DNA of 10,248 nt from the NCBI GenBank assembly GCA_015222065.1, contig JADFUQ010000035.1, positions 1-10,248 of the forward strand, given 5' to 3'. The stretch comes from Bacteroidota bacterium. Lineage in GTDB: Bacteria > Bacteroidota > Bacteroidia > Bacteroidales > VadinHA17. This document shows, piece by piece, positions 1 through 7,203 of this stretch. The first letter of the stretch is position 1. Each line of letters opens with the position of its first letter. Made by a program: the position numbers and the translations under genes. The notes under the pieces were generated by a model. That model made no database searches, had not been told where the DNA came from, and saw only the letters and a list, made by a program, of their open reading frames with translations.

Positions 1-77
1 ACAAGGAACACCGATTAACGATTTGTGAAGTAACTGAAAATCTGAAATCTAAAATCAGCGTTCCTTGTTCGATATTC
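1..77. repeat. Imperfect inverted-repeat (REP-like) element upstream of ruvC
   Basis: Bases 1-16 and 53-68 are inverted repeats matching at 14 of 16 positions; the outer nine bases (ACAAGGAAC / GTTCCTTGT) match perfectly. The 36-base middle holds a degenerate tandem of GAAAATCT / GAAATCT / AAAATC. The element may extend left of the window. No open reading frame or terminator T-tract is associated with it. Inference: a dispersed intergenic palindromic element or a cruciform/hairpin in the ruvC leader. The repeat arms are directly visible; membership of a genome-wide family is not. Confidence 0.5.
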
Positions 78-130
78 AATTTAACTAAATTTTACTGATT
101 TTTTGTACAGACACTAATTAAACAACCTCA

Positions 131-694
131 TTGGTTTTGATTAAAGAACGTATTATACTGGGCATTGATCCCGGAACAACAATTACCGGATATGGTGTAA
201 TTGTAGTAGAAAACAATAAAGCACGGGTTATTACGATGGGAGTTATTAAACTTACCGGTCTAAGCGATCATTACAGCAAACTAAAAAAGATATTTGAACG
301 TATTCTTTCTCTTATTGATGAGTTTCACCCTGACGAGATAGCTATTGAAGCTCCTTTTTACGGTAAAAATGTTCAATCAATGCTTAAGCTTGGGAGGGCC
401 CAGGGGGTTGCTATGGCTGCAGCATTATACCGGTCGCTCCCAATTTTTGAATATGCCCCGCGAAAAATCAAAATGGCAATAACCGGAAATGGCAACGCCT
501 CAAAAGAACAGGTTGCCCGCCTTCTGGAAAATATCCTGGATATAAATAATATGCCTGATGGGCTGGATGCATCCGATGGACTGGCAGCAGCAGTATGTCA
601 CTCTTTCCAGAAGCAAATGCCTGGTAAAGATACAGGTAAAAAAAGCTGGAAAGAATTTATCAGGAACAATCCCGGAAGAGTGAAAGGGTTGTGA
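131..694 (+). CDS. ruvC: Crossover junction endodeoxyribonuclease RuvC
   Basis: RuvC is the dimeric, Mg-dependent nuclease that cuts Holliday junctions symmetrically after RuvAB branch migration, in the cytoplasm during recombination and repair. The 187-residue product has the RNase-H-like core with all four acidic catalytic residues: D13 in ILGIDPGTTITGYG, E73 in IEAPFYGKN, and D146 and D149 in DASDGLAAAV, matching D7/E66/D138/D141 of the E. coli enzyme. Length is normal for Bacteroidota RuvC, which carries a short basic C-terminal tail (here about residues 165-187). The start is TTG: an in-frame TAA lies at 119-121, no ATG or GTG precedes the motif, and the only choices are TTG at 131 or 137. 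No Shine-Dalgarno is visible. No ruvA or ruvB is nearby, which is usual in this phylum. Identification is very secure. Confidence 0.97.
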   Translation: MVLIKERIILGIDPGTTITGYGVIVVENNKARVITMGVIKLTGLSDHYSKLKKIFERILSLIDEFHPDEIAIEAPFYGKNVQSMLKLGRAQGVAMAAALYRSLPIFEYAPRKIKMAITGNGNASKEQVARLLENILDINNMPDGLDASDGLAAAVCHSFQKQMPGKDTGKKSWKEFIRNNPGRVKGL

Positions 695-698
695 GGAA

Positions 699-733
699 GT
701 TACGGGTTACGAGTTTCGTGTTACGGGTTCGTG
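699..733. repeat. Degenerate heptamer tandem repeat
   Basis: Five consecutive units begin four bases after the ruvC stop: GTTACGG, GTTACGA, GTTTCGT, GTTACGG, GTTCGTG. Units one and four are identical and the others differ by one to three bases. The block is richer in G+C than the surrounding DNA. It cannot form a strong hairpin and looks like an intergenic mini-satellite rather than a terminator. Confidence 0.6.
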
Positions 734-757
734 TTCCATTTAACTTTTTAATGTAAT

Positions 758-781
758 GATGGAATAGTGGAAGAATGGAAA
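758..781. repeat. Degenerate octamer tandem repeat (nnTGGAAn)
   Basis: Three consecutive 8-base units, GATGGAAT, AGTGGAAG and AATGGAAA, share the core TGGAA. They lie 24 bases after the heptamer array. The rest of the 695-913 gap shows no gene, strong hairpin or recognisable promoter. Confidence 0.45.
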
Positions 782-913
782 CAAAAAAAGTTGAGAAATT
801 GTGTTGCAGCGTGACAGTGAAGTTATAAGGTGATGAAAAGCTATTCACATTTTATTTAACTTCATCCACAATGAAATATGCTCCTTCCCTGGTGAAATAT
901 TTTCGTACCTCAA

Positions 914-1414
914 ATGAGAATAATGAATTATGAAGTGATTAGAGAAATAAAACATAAAGAAATTGACTTTCTGAGGGAAGTGCTTTATATGGATCTTTAT
1001 GTTCCGGAAGGTCAGCCTCCATTTCCAAAATCTGTTTTAGATAATCCTGATATATCAAAGTATATTGATCATTGGGGTACTCTTCCAAATGACCTCGCAC
1101 TAGTTGCAGTATTCAATAATGAACTTATAGGCGCTATTTGGGGAAGAACATTTAGCAGCTCAATAGCAGGATATGGATTCATTGATGAAAATACACCTGA
1201 GATCAGTATGGCAGTTAAGGAAAAATTCAGAAATCAAGGAATTGGGACAAAACTAATAGATGAAATTTCCAAAATATATTTCTCAAAGGGGATCAAGTTA
1301 ATTTCTTTGAGTATGGATAAACGAAATAGAGCAAAATTACTCTATGTAAAAAAGGGATTTATCTTAGTAGAAAATAAAGGTACAGCAGTTACAATGAAAA
1401 AGATTTTAAAATGA
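914..1414 (+). CDS. GNAT-family N-acetyltransferase
   Basis: A 166-residue protein of the Gcn5-related acetyltransferase fold, which moves an acetyl group from acetyl-CoA to an amine on a small molecule, peptide or protein. Motif A is clear at about residues 95-118: a beta strand (EISMAV) followed by the pyrophosphate-binding loop R106-N-Q-G-I-G111, then helix TKLIDEI. Motif B follows as a strand (LISLSMD) and the NRAKLLYVKKGF segment, the usual N-x-x-A-x-x-x-Y-x-x-x-G-F pattern in which the Tyr is the general acid. The substrate-binding N-terminal half is not recognisable, so the substrate is unknown. ATG codons at 914 and 923 are both possible starts. It stands alone, 219 bases after ruvC, with a hairpin downstream. 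Confidence 0.88.
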   Translation: MRIMNYEVIREIKHKEIDFLREVLYMDLYVPEGQPPFPKSVLDNPDISKYIDHWGTLPNDLALVAVFNNELIGAIWGRTFSSSIAGYGFIDENTPEISMAVKEKFRNQGIGTKLIDEISKIYFSKGIKLISLSMDKRNRAKLLYVKKGFILVENKGTAVTMKKILK

Positions 1415-1435
1415 AACCATTCAAAGACAAAAAAA

Positions 1436-1464
1436 AATAAACTGAATTGAAAACGCAGTTTATT
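1436..1464. terminator. Hairpin between GNAT gene and lipoprotein gene; weak terminator
   Basis: AATAAACTG (1436-1444) pairs perfectly with CAGTTTATT (1456-1464) around an 11-base loop. On the + strand it follows the GNAT stop by 22 bases, but only TTATTC follows the stem. On the - strand the stem runs into a nine-base T-tract (the A-run at 1429-1437), so the better terminator orientation faces left, although no leftward gene is visible. It probably separates the two transcription units. Confidence 0.45.
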
Positions 1465-1510
1465 CATACCATTAACCAACATAAATAAATTTTAAATGGA
1501 CACTTGTATT

Positions 1511-2284
1511 ATGAAAAAACATTATCAACCAACATTTATAAAAATTAAACTAATAACCTTCTGCACCTGGGGCTTATTATTAATTTTATCGTTAGTTACA
1601 TTTTATGGATGCCAAAAGACAAAAAAAACAGGATCCTGGAACGAAAAATATGATTTTATTTATGATATTCAACCCATCATTTTTCATTATGACCATGGAA
1701 TCCTTGCGGGAAGCTATCCGCAAAATCAGGAAACTACCGAAGTAAAATTTAATGATGTATGTAATTATCTGGGACATGTTTGTCTGTGTGGGGCAGGAGG
1801 ATACAAGATTTCTGAAATAGCAGTAAATTCGTTAAAAAAACCTGAAGAAACTCTTGAGAAGGGCGACTTCATACTGATTAGTAGTAGAGACCATACAATA
1901 AGCGATGTAATTTCTTTTGTTCTCGGGTGCAGCAGAAGAAATGACCCTGAAAAAAATCAGTATTTTATTAACCCGGAAATTGAAGCGCCAAAGAGGGAAT
2001 ATCATTATTTTATTGGTTATCCTCCACAAGAAAAAGCAGTTCATATTGTTTATCGTAAACATTTACTTATTGGAAATGAACTGATGGATAGGCTTTGGAA
2101 AGTTGAGCTGGCTTATGAAGAAAATCCTGCTTCTGTAAATCAGGCTGATTTAGAATTATATAAAAATACAATGTTCACAGTGGTAAAAGATGTTCTATTA
2201 GATCAAAAAAATGGTCTTTTTGATGTTGAATTGATTGGTTATGATGAATTCCTGTCAATTTTAAAACGATTTAGAGCAAAATGA
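1511..2284 (+). CDS. Putative lipoprotein with FmdE-like domain
   Basis: Numbering from the ATG at 1511 gives 257 residues. Residues 1-33 form a signal peptide with a basic start (MKKHY), a hydrophobic core (WGLLLILSLV) and lipobox F-Y-G-C34, so the mature protein should be lipid-anchored in the envelope. The next part resembles the FmdE family (formylmethanofuran dehydrogenase subunit E-like): Y-L-G-H89-V-C91-L-C93-G-A-G-G, comparable to the family's H-G-H-x-C-P-G, then a helix (ISEIAVNSL), then SDVISFVLGC140, comparable to the family's DAIQxxTGC segment. H89, C91, C93 and C140 are candidate metal or cofactor ligands. The family role is poorly known outside methanogens; a methanofuran role is not implied. 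The ATG at 1496 would add MDTCI before the signal peptide and is less likely. No close partner gene is evident. Confidence 0.6.
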   Translation: MKKHYQPTFIKIKLITFCTWGLLLILSLVTFYGCQKTKKTGSWNEKYDFIYDIQPIIFHYDHGILAGSYPQNQETTEVKFNDVCNYLGHVCLCGAGGYKISEIAVNSLKKPEETLEKGDFILISSRDHTISDVISFVLGCSRRNDPEKNQYFINPEIEAPKREYHYFIGYPPQEKAVHIVYRKHLLIGNELMDRLWKVELAYEENPASVNQADLELYKNTMFTVVKDVLLDQKNGLFDVELIGYDEFLSILKRFRAK

Positions 2285-2320
2285 AAAATTGCATGGAAAG
2301 TCGTAAATTTGAAAGCCCCA

Positions 2321-2338
2321 AAGCATAAACTGATGCTT
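2321..2338. other. Short hairpin in the 2285-2409 intergenic region
   Basis: AAGCAT and ATGCTT form a 6-bp perfect stem around a 6-base loop, 37 bases after the FmdE-like stop. No T-tract follows, so it is not a convincing terminator; it could affect the leader of the AraC-type gene. Confidence 0.25.
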
Positions 2339-2409
2339 CAGCTTGCAAAAGAGTTAAATTTATTTCGATACTCAAACCGGACAAATAGCTGAAAGAAATA
2401 TAAGTGAAC

Positions 2410-3408
2410 ATGATAATAGAATTTACAGTAAATAAACCCAAAAATTGGCTTCAAAATATTGCAGAACAATTTGGAGTACAATTAGAAAATAATACTATTA
2501 TCTTCCCATCTAACCTTGGAGAAGGCTTTTTGCGCCATTACTATCTTTCTAATGGCTTAACACTAAATTATCTTCGCTTTAATTTCATTCAGGAAATTAC
2601 GTTTTCCAGGAAGGCCGGCAAACCGGTGCCTTTCTCACCTATCATGTTTTATATCCACGAAAAAAAATTTGAACAGGATATGGAAGATGAAAAGAAAGAG
2701 ATAAGTGTAAAATCCGCCAACGGTATATTCTGGCCATCATCGCATATAAATTCAAAATGGAAATTCCCTTTAAACGAATGGATTTCGAACATTACCATTG
2801 CTGTAAATCACAATTGGCTGTTGGACAATTGCAATAAGGTTGAAAATAATTATGTGCAACAACTATTATCCTCTGAAAAACCTTTTTACCTATTTGAAGA
2901 GATAACCCCCCAGATGCACCATATTATAAAAGAAATTGTTGAAATAATCGACAATAGGCAACACCAATGCATGTCAAATTTATTTCTTGAATGCAAAACG
3001 ACCGAATTACTTGCAGTATATCTTGAAAAACTGATTGAACGCCCCTTATCAGAAAATATCGCAAGTCTTAATTCTAATGATGTTGAAATACTGTTCCATG
3101 TAAAGAACATGATCCTAAATAATATATCAAACATCCCTTCACTTAAAAATCTTGCGAAAGAAGCCGGATTTAGCGAGAGCAAATTACAAAAATCGTTTAA
3201 GCAGGTTTTCGGGAAAAGCATATATCAATACGCCCTGTACGAAAAGATGCTACTGGCAAAAAAAATGCTTCAAAGTAAAAAATTCAGTGTTTCTGAAATT
3301 GGGTACGAATTAGGTTATACAAACCTTAGCCATTTCACCAAAGCATTCCGTAATCAGTTTGGTGTTAACCCCAAATCATTCTCCTCAAAAAGCAAAGCTC
3401 ATATTTAG
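2410..3408 (+). CDS. AraC-family transcriptional regulator (soluble)
   Basis: A cytoplasmic DNA-binding regulator of about 332 residues. The C-terminal ~90 residues carry the two helix-turn-helix motifs of the AraC/XylS domain: the first around LKNLAKEAGFSESKLQKSFK, then the linker helix YEKMLLAKKMLQ, then the second around VSEIGYELGYTNLSHFTKAF, ending in the family signature F-G-V-N-P. The N-terminal ~230 residues have no membrane segment or signal peptide and resemble the ligand-binding part of PchR-type regulators, which often sense siderophores or other small molecules; that comparison is tentative. GTG at 2404 and ATG at 2410 are both in frame; ATG is preferred. It lies directly upstream of, and in the same direction as, the barrel-pump-LolA operon, separated by a region with phased repeats, so it is the obvious candidate regulator of that operon. 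Confidence 0.92.
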   Translation: MIIEFTVNKPKNWLQNIAEQFGVQLENNTIIFPSNLGEGFLRHYYLSNGLTLNYLRFNFIQEITFSRKAGKPVPFSPIMFYIHEKKFEQDMEDEKKEISVKSANGIFWPSSHINSKWKFPLNEWISNITIAVNHNWLLDNCNKVENNYVQQLLSSEKPFYLFEEITPQMHHIIKEIVEIIDNRQHQCMSNLFLECKTTELLAVYLEKLIERPLSENIASLNSNDVEILFHVKNMILNNISNIPSLKNLAKEAGFSESKLQKSFKQVFGKSIYQYALYEKMLLAKKMLQSKKFSVSEIGYELGYTNLSHFTKAFRNQFGVNPKSFSSKSKAHI

Positions 3409-3435
3409 TTCATTTTCAAAACGTTAATGTTCGAT

Positions 3436-3456
3436 AATACCATTTAGGGGTATTTT
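3436..3456 (+). terminator. Weak terminator-like hairpin after the AraC-type gene
   Basis: AATACC (3436-3441) pairs with GGTATT (3449-3454) around ATTTAGG, and the stem ends in a four-base T-run (3453-3456). It starts 28 bases after the stop codon. The stem is only 6 bp, so termination may be partial. It overlaps the first of the phased G-tract repeats. Confidence 0.35.
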
Positions 3457-3521
3457 AAAAACCGTACTGGGGCAAAAATATACTGTTTTTGGGCATTAAT
3501 GTGATCTCTCGGGCTATTTTA
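3447..3521 (+). promoter_or_regulatory. Four phased GGGS-(A/T)n direct repeats, candidate operator array
   Basis: Four similar 11-mers occur on the + strand: GGGGTATTTTA (3447), GGGCAAAAATA (3470), GGGCATTAATG (3491) and GGGCTATTTTA (3511). Start-to-start spacing is 23, 21 and 20 bases, about two DNA helical turns each. The first and last differ at a single base. The last copy overlaps the expected -33 region of the promoter for the downstream operon. Known: AraC-family proteins often bind direct repeats about 21 bp apart, next to or overlapping -35. Inference: these are binding sites for the AraC-type protein encoded just upstream. Confidence 0.5.
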
Positions 3522-3545
3522 CCCCTGCATGTTCTCATACTTTTG
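3517..3545 (+). promoter_or_regulatory. Candidate Bacteroidota-type promoter for the three-gene operon
   Basis: TACTTTTG at 3538-3545 matches the -7 consensus TAnnTTTG of Bacteroidota housekeeping sigma exactly. Seventeen bases upstream the -33 box is only TTTT (3517-3520) instead of TTTG, which suits a promoter needing an activator. The -7 box ends 37 bases before the ATG at 3583. Confidence 0.5.
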
Positions 3546-3582
3546 TTGATGTTAAGTTAAATCATTAGCAAAAGTCAAGAAT

Positions 3583-4878
3583 ATGAAACAGTTGTGCTTC
3601 TTTCTCGGTTTACTTGTTTTAAACATTCCTTTGTTTAGTCAAAGTTTATTCGAAAGCTCTTTTACTTCCGGTGATTCAAATAAAAAGAAATTTCAAATAT
3701 ACGGTTACATCCGTAGCAATGTATTTGCCAATGAAACAGACTATCGTTCTGTTTTTGGCGAAACATCAATCAAACTCGAAACCAAATCATTCAAATTCGG
3801 GAATGCTTTTTCTGAAATCCGTATAAAACAAAACTTGTTAGGCAATGGACTGTCTTCAAAAGTTGATTTCAGGGAAGGATATGTAAACTTGTATTTGTCT
3901 GATTTCGATTTTCGTATAGGACGACAAATAATTGTATGGGGACGTGCCGATGGATTTAATCCAACTAATAATCTTACCCCACAAGATTTCACAGCATTTT
4001 CTCCTGACGAGGATGATAAAAGGCTTTCAAACTTTGTGCTATCCTGCACATACAATTTCCACCCTTATAAATTAATTGCCAATTGGGTGCCAGTTTATAA
4101 ACCCGGTATTTTACCTTTTAAGAAAACAAACTTGCCTGAAGGAATAATTTGGGGTGCTAATGATTTTCCACCGTATAAATTATCAGAAAGCAACTATGCT
4201 ATCAAACTATCTATCGAAAAAGCTTCTTTTGATGGTTCAGTATCTTATTTTAATGGCTATCATAAACTGCCTGGTTTATGTTATGAGTCAAATGACAGTC
4301 TTAACCAACAAGTCTATTTAACAGCCCATCATACGCAAATCATTGGATTTGATTTTTCCACAGCTATTTCCAATTACGGCTTAAGGGGGGAGTTTGCTTT
4401 CTCCAACCCATCTCAGAAAAAGGCACAATTCGGTTCGGTGCCTAAAAGCCAACTTGAATACACAATTGGGCTCGACAGAGAATGGGGCAATTTCAATCTG
4501 ATTACTCAATACATTGGGAAATACGTAATCGATTTTCATGCTTACGGTATGTCTGCTAATGGTGTGCATAATCCTTTCACAAATCAATTGACGATTTGGA
4601 ACAAAATGATTTATGGTCAACAAAATAAACTTTCCCACTCCATTTCTTTAAGGCCATCTTTATCATTGGTACACCAAACACTTTCTTGTGAAATACTTAG
4701 CCTATTTAATATAACGACTGAGGAAATCTACGTGAAACCGAAGATTGCTTACAAGTTGTCCGACAATTTAACGCTGTCAGCCGGGGCACAATTATATCAA
4801 GGCCCCGAAAACACCTTGTTCGATATTCTAAGCAAGGGGTTAAATGCAGGTTTCTTCGAATGCAAAGTTTTTTTCTAA
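3583..4878 (+). CDS. Outer-membrane beta-barrel protein (DUF1302-like)
   Basis: A 431-residue protein with a signal peptide (residues 1 to about 20, cut near LFSQS) followed by alternating beta-strand sequence to the end. The last residue is Phe (KVFF), the usual C-terminal aromatic recognised by the BAM machinery. The segment FRIGRQIIVWGRADGFNPTN, followed by LTPQDF, is like the DUF1302 family, whose genes often sit beside MMPL-type pumps; this family call is from pattern only. No plug domain or TonB box is seen, so it is not a TonB-dependent receptor. It is first in an operon with the pump (26-base gap) and the LolA-like gene. Likely role: the outer-membrane station of a trans-envelope transport system. 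ATG at 3583 follows an A-rich leader with no Shine-Dalgarno. Confidence 0.8.
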   Translation: MKQLCFFLGLLVLNIPLFSQSLFESSFTSGDSNKKKFQIYGYIRSNVFANETDYRSVFGETSIKLETKSFKFGNAFSEIRIKQNLLGNGLSSKVDFREGYVNLYLSDFDFRIGRQIIVWGRADGFNPTNNLTPQDFTAFSPDEDDKRLSNFVLSCTYNFHPYKLIANWVPVYKPGILPFKKTNLPEGIIWGANDFPPYKLSESNYAIKLSIEKASFDGSVSYFNGYHKLPGLCYESNDSLNQQVYLTAHHTQIIGFDFSTAISNYGLRGEFAFSNPSQKKAQFGSVPKSQLEYTIGLDREWGNFNLITQYIGKYVIDFHAYGMSANGVHNPFTNQLTIWNKMIYGQQNKLSHSISLRPSLSLVHQTLSCEILSLFNITTEEIYVKPKIAYKLSDNLTLSAGAQLYQGPENTLFDILSKGLNAGFFECKVFF

Positions 4879-4904
4879 ATATTCACTTTAAAAATTCAAA
4901 TAAA

Positions 4905-7190
4905 ATGAAAAATCTATCAAAATTTACAATTAGGTATCGTTGGCCTATAATTGCTTTATTCCTGGTTGTCACACTTTTCATGGGTAGCCAGATAAAAAAA
5001 GCCACAATGAACTCCGACCTGATGACATACCTTCCTGAGGATATGCCGTCGAGAATCAATAAAAGTAAAATTGAAGAACTTTTCGGAGGTACTGAAATGA
5101 TTATGCTCATTGTAAAAACCGATGATGTAATCAATGCTTCAACTCTAAAACGGGTAAATAAATTTTCAAGGGAAATGTCCCGTATTAAAGGAGTTGAGAA
5201 AGTAATGTCGCTTTTTGACCTTAAATATGTACGTAATGAAAACGGGGCGATGGTGGTTGACCCGGCAGTAAAAAAGTTGCCCCGAAACCCTAAAGACATT
5301 GCAGAAATAAAAAAAGACCTGAAGGATAATGATATGGTCTACGGCAATGTTGTTTCAAAAGATTTTACAACCACTGCAGTAATTGCCCTCTTGGAGCCTG
5401 ATGTTTCTGACAAATACATGGTTGAGAAATTGCAAAATTTAATTAAAACTATACCGGGCGATGAAGAAGTTGTAATTGGCGGAACGCCATTCTCACGAAT
5501 GCACACAGCCCAAAATACCATGAAAGACCTGATGCGCTTGTTACCTCTCGGTTTGCTCATTATGCTGATATTTCTTTTTGTGTGCTTCAGGCAGTTCAGA
5601 GGTGTTTGGTTGCCCTTTGTTGTGGTTCTTATGTCAATTTTTGTATCGATGGGTATCATTCCTCTTTTAGGGTGGGAAATAACAGCTATTACTATCATTT
5701 TACCGGTACTGCTTATTGCTGTTGCCAATGATTACGGAATACACATGTTTTCAAAATATCAGGAAGACAATATCCCCGGCAAAATGCTAACCCGAAAACA
5801 ATTATCGGCAAAAATTCTGCAAAGTATGGGCAAACCTATATTATTGGCAGGACTAACAACGATTGTAGGTTTACTTTGTTTAAAAGGTCATATATTGATA
5901 CCTGCCGGTCAGATGGGCATATTAGCCGCAATAGGTATAGCTTTTGCTTTGGCAGCCAGTTTATTGTTTATTCCCGCTGTTTTATCTCTTCTACCAAAAA
6001 CAAAGCCTGTTTTTAAAAATGAAAATGAGACTTCAAAAAAATCAATTGTCTTAAATATGTTATTGAGTTTTGGAAAGTTGGTTTCTAAAAAGCCAAAGGC
6101 AGTAATCATTTTCTCACTGATATTTACTGCTTTAGTATCAATTGGCATATTAAAAGTGGTGGTTAATACTGACCCTATAAACTTTTATGAGGAGAACCAT
6201 CCCGTGAAATATTCAGCAAAGCTGATAAATAAGGAGTTAGGTGGTTTTTTTCCGCTCTCTATAGTTTTCAATGGAGATATTAAAGACCCTGCAGTACTGA
6301 AAAAAATTGATGAAATTGAAAAGAAAATACAAGAAATACCGGAAGTTGGAAATACCACTTCTATAGCAAGAGTTATCCGACAAATGTCAAGGGCTTTAAA
6401 CAATTACAATGAAAAAGGGTATGATAAAATTCCTGATTCGTACAATGCATCAGCACAATACTTTGAACTATATATGATGAGTGGGGAACCGGAAGATTTT
6501 GAGAAAATGGTGGACTTTGGCTTTGAACATGCCATGATTTTGGTTCGGTTGAATACTTCCAGTACTCCGGTACTTCGCAGAGTAATAAAAGATATTAAAG
6601 CAATTACCGATGGTCAGCCCTATGTGGAATATGTTGGCGGAACTGCTGATGTGTTTTCCGAACTGGATATTAATGTAGTCCGTGGCCAGTTTATCTCCTT
6701 AGGTTTGGCGCTAGTTGTAGTATTCTTATTGTTGCTCTTCGTATTCCGTTCCTTTAAAGGTGCATTCATCTCAATTATTCCGCTTGCATTGTCCATGCTA
6801 ATTCTATTCGGTATAATGGGGATTCTGGGAGTTGAATTAAACCTCACAACAGCATTATTATCCTCAATAATGATTGGTGTGGGTATAGATTATACCATTC
6901 ATTTTATATGGAGGCTTAAAGAAGAAAGAAAAACAGGGCTTTCCTTTGAGCAATCAGCCATTAATACCTTAACTACAACAGGTAGGGGAATAGTTTTCAA
7001 TGCACTATCAGTAATCATTGGGTTCTCTGCGCTATTGTTCTCTTCCTTCATTCCTGTTAAATTCTTTGGTTTCCTTGTAGTAGTATCCATTTTTGCTTGT
7101 TTGGTTGGTGCTTTATTACTTATCCCGGCAATTTGTGTGCTCTACAAACCAAAATTTCTTGAACCAAAATCTCAAAATATTAATCAATAA
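4905..7190 (+). CDS. RND superfamily transporter, MMPL/HAE3 type
   Basis: A 761-residue inner-membrane pump. It has the duplicated RND plan: TM1 at about residues 12-30, a periplasmic domain to about 215, TM2-TM6 to about 365, then TM7, a second periplasmic domain and TM8-TM12. Each half carries an Asp-Tyr pair in its fourth helix, D276-Y277 (NDYGIH) and D662-Y663 (IDYTIH), matching the proton-relay pairs of MmpL3. The length (~760 rather than ~1,030 residues) and small periplasmic loops fit HAE3/COG1033 proteins rather than AcrB-type drug pumps; relatives move lipids, hopanoids or other hydrophobic molecules. An in-frame ATG at 4860 would overlap the barrel gene and add a polar 15-residue leader; MKNLSKFTIRYRW at 4905 is the natural start. 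The gap to the next gene is 13 bases, so the genes are surely cotranscribed. No membrane-fusion protein is encoded here. Confidence 0.93.
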   Translation: MKNLSKFTIRYRWPIIALFLVVTLFMGSQIKKATMNSDLMTYLPEDMPSRINKSKIEELFGGTEMIMLIVKTDDVINASTLKRVNKFSREMSRIKGVEKVMSLFDLKYVRNENGAMVVDPAVKKLPRNPKDIAEIKKDLKDNDMVYGNVVSKDFTTTAVIALLEPDVSDKYMVEKLQNLIKTIPGDEEVVIGGTPFSRMHTAQNTMKDLMRLLPLGLLIMLIFLFVCFRQFRGVWLPFVVVLMSIFVSMGIIPLLGWEITAITIILPVLLIAVANDYGIHMFSKYQEDNIPGKMLTRKQLSAKILQSMGKPILLAGLTTIVGLLCLKGHILIPAGQMGILAAIGIAFALAASLLFIPAVLSLLPKTKPVFKNENETSKKSIVLNMLLSFGKLVSKKPKAVIIFSLIFTALVSIGILKVVVNTDPINFYEENHPVKYSAKLINKELGGFFPLSIVFNGDIKDPAVLKKIDEIEKKIQEIPEVGNTTSIARVIRQMSRALNNYNEKGYDKIPDSYNASAQYFELYMMSGEPEDFEKMVDFGFEHAMILVRLNTSSTPVLRRVIKDIKAITDGQPYVEYVGGTADVFSELDINVVRGQFISLGLALVVVFLLLLFVFRSFKGAFISIIPLALSMLILFGIMGILGVELNLTTALLSSIMIGVGIDYTIHFIWRLKEERKTGLSFEQSAINTLTTTGRGIVFNALSVIIGFSALLFSSFIPVKFFGFLVVVSIFACLVGALLLIPAICVLYKPKFLEPKSQNINQ

Positions 7191-7203
7191 AATCATAAAT
7201 ATC

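Noticed and set aside
660..848. 62-codon - strand frame across the ruvC end and the repeats
   Set aside because: Its sequence is mostly translated tandem repeat and ruvC antisense; no domain or leader.
871..933. 20-codon frame MKYAPSLVKYF... overlapping the GNAT start
   Set aside because: Too short, overlaps a firm gene in another frame, and has no supporting signal.
2886..3221. 111-codon - strand frame
   Set aside because: Lies entirely opposite the AraC-type gene, whose frame is clearly coding; no recognisable protein.
4814..4828. 15-base CCTTGTTCGATATTC identical to 63-77
   Set aside because: The second copy is inside coding sequence for the barrel protein (TLFDI) and shares nothing around it; most likely coincidence.
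4883..5728. Two - strand frames of 138 and 129 codons opposite the pump gene
   Set aside because: Antisense shadows of a certain RND gene; Ser/Ile-rich with no family features.
7093..7203. Upstream in-frame extension of the LolA-like gene
   Set aside because: It overlaps the pump gene by almost 100 bases and would put 37 residues before a clear signal peptide.
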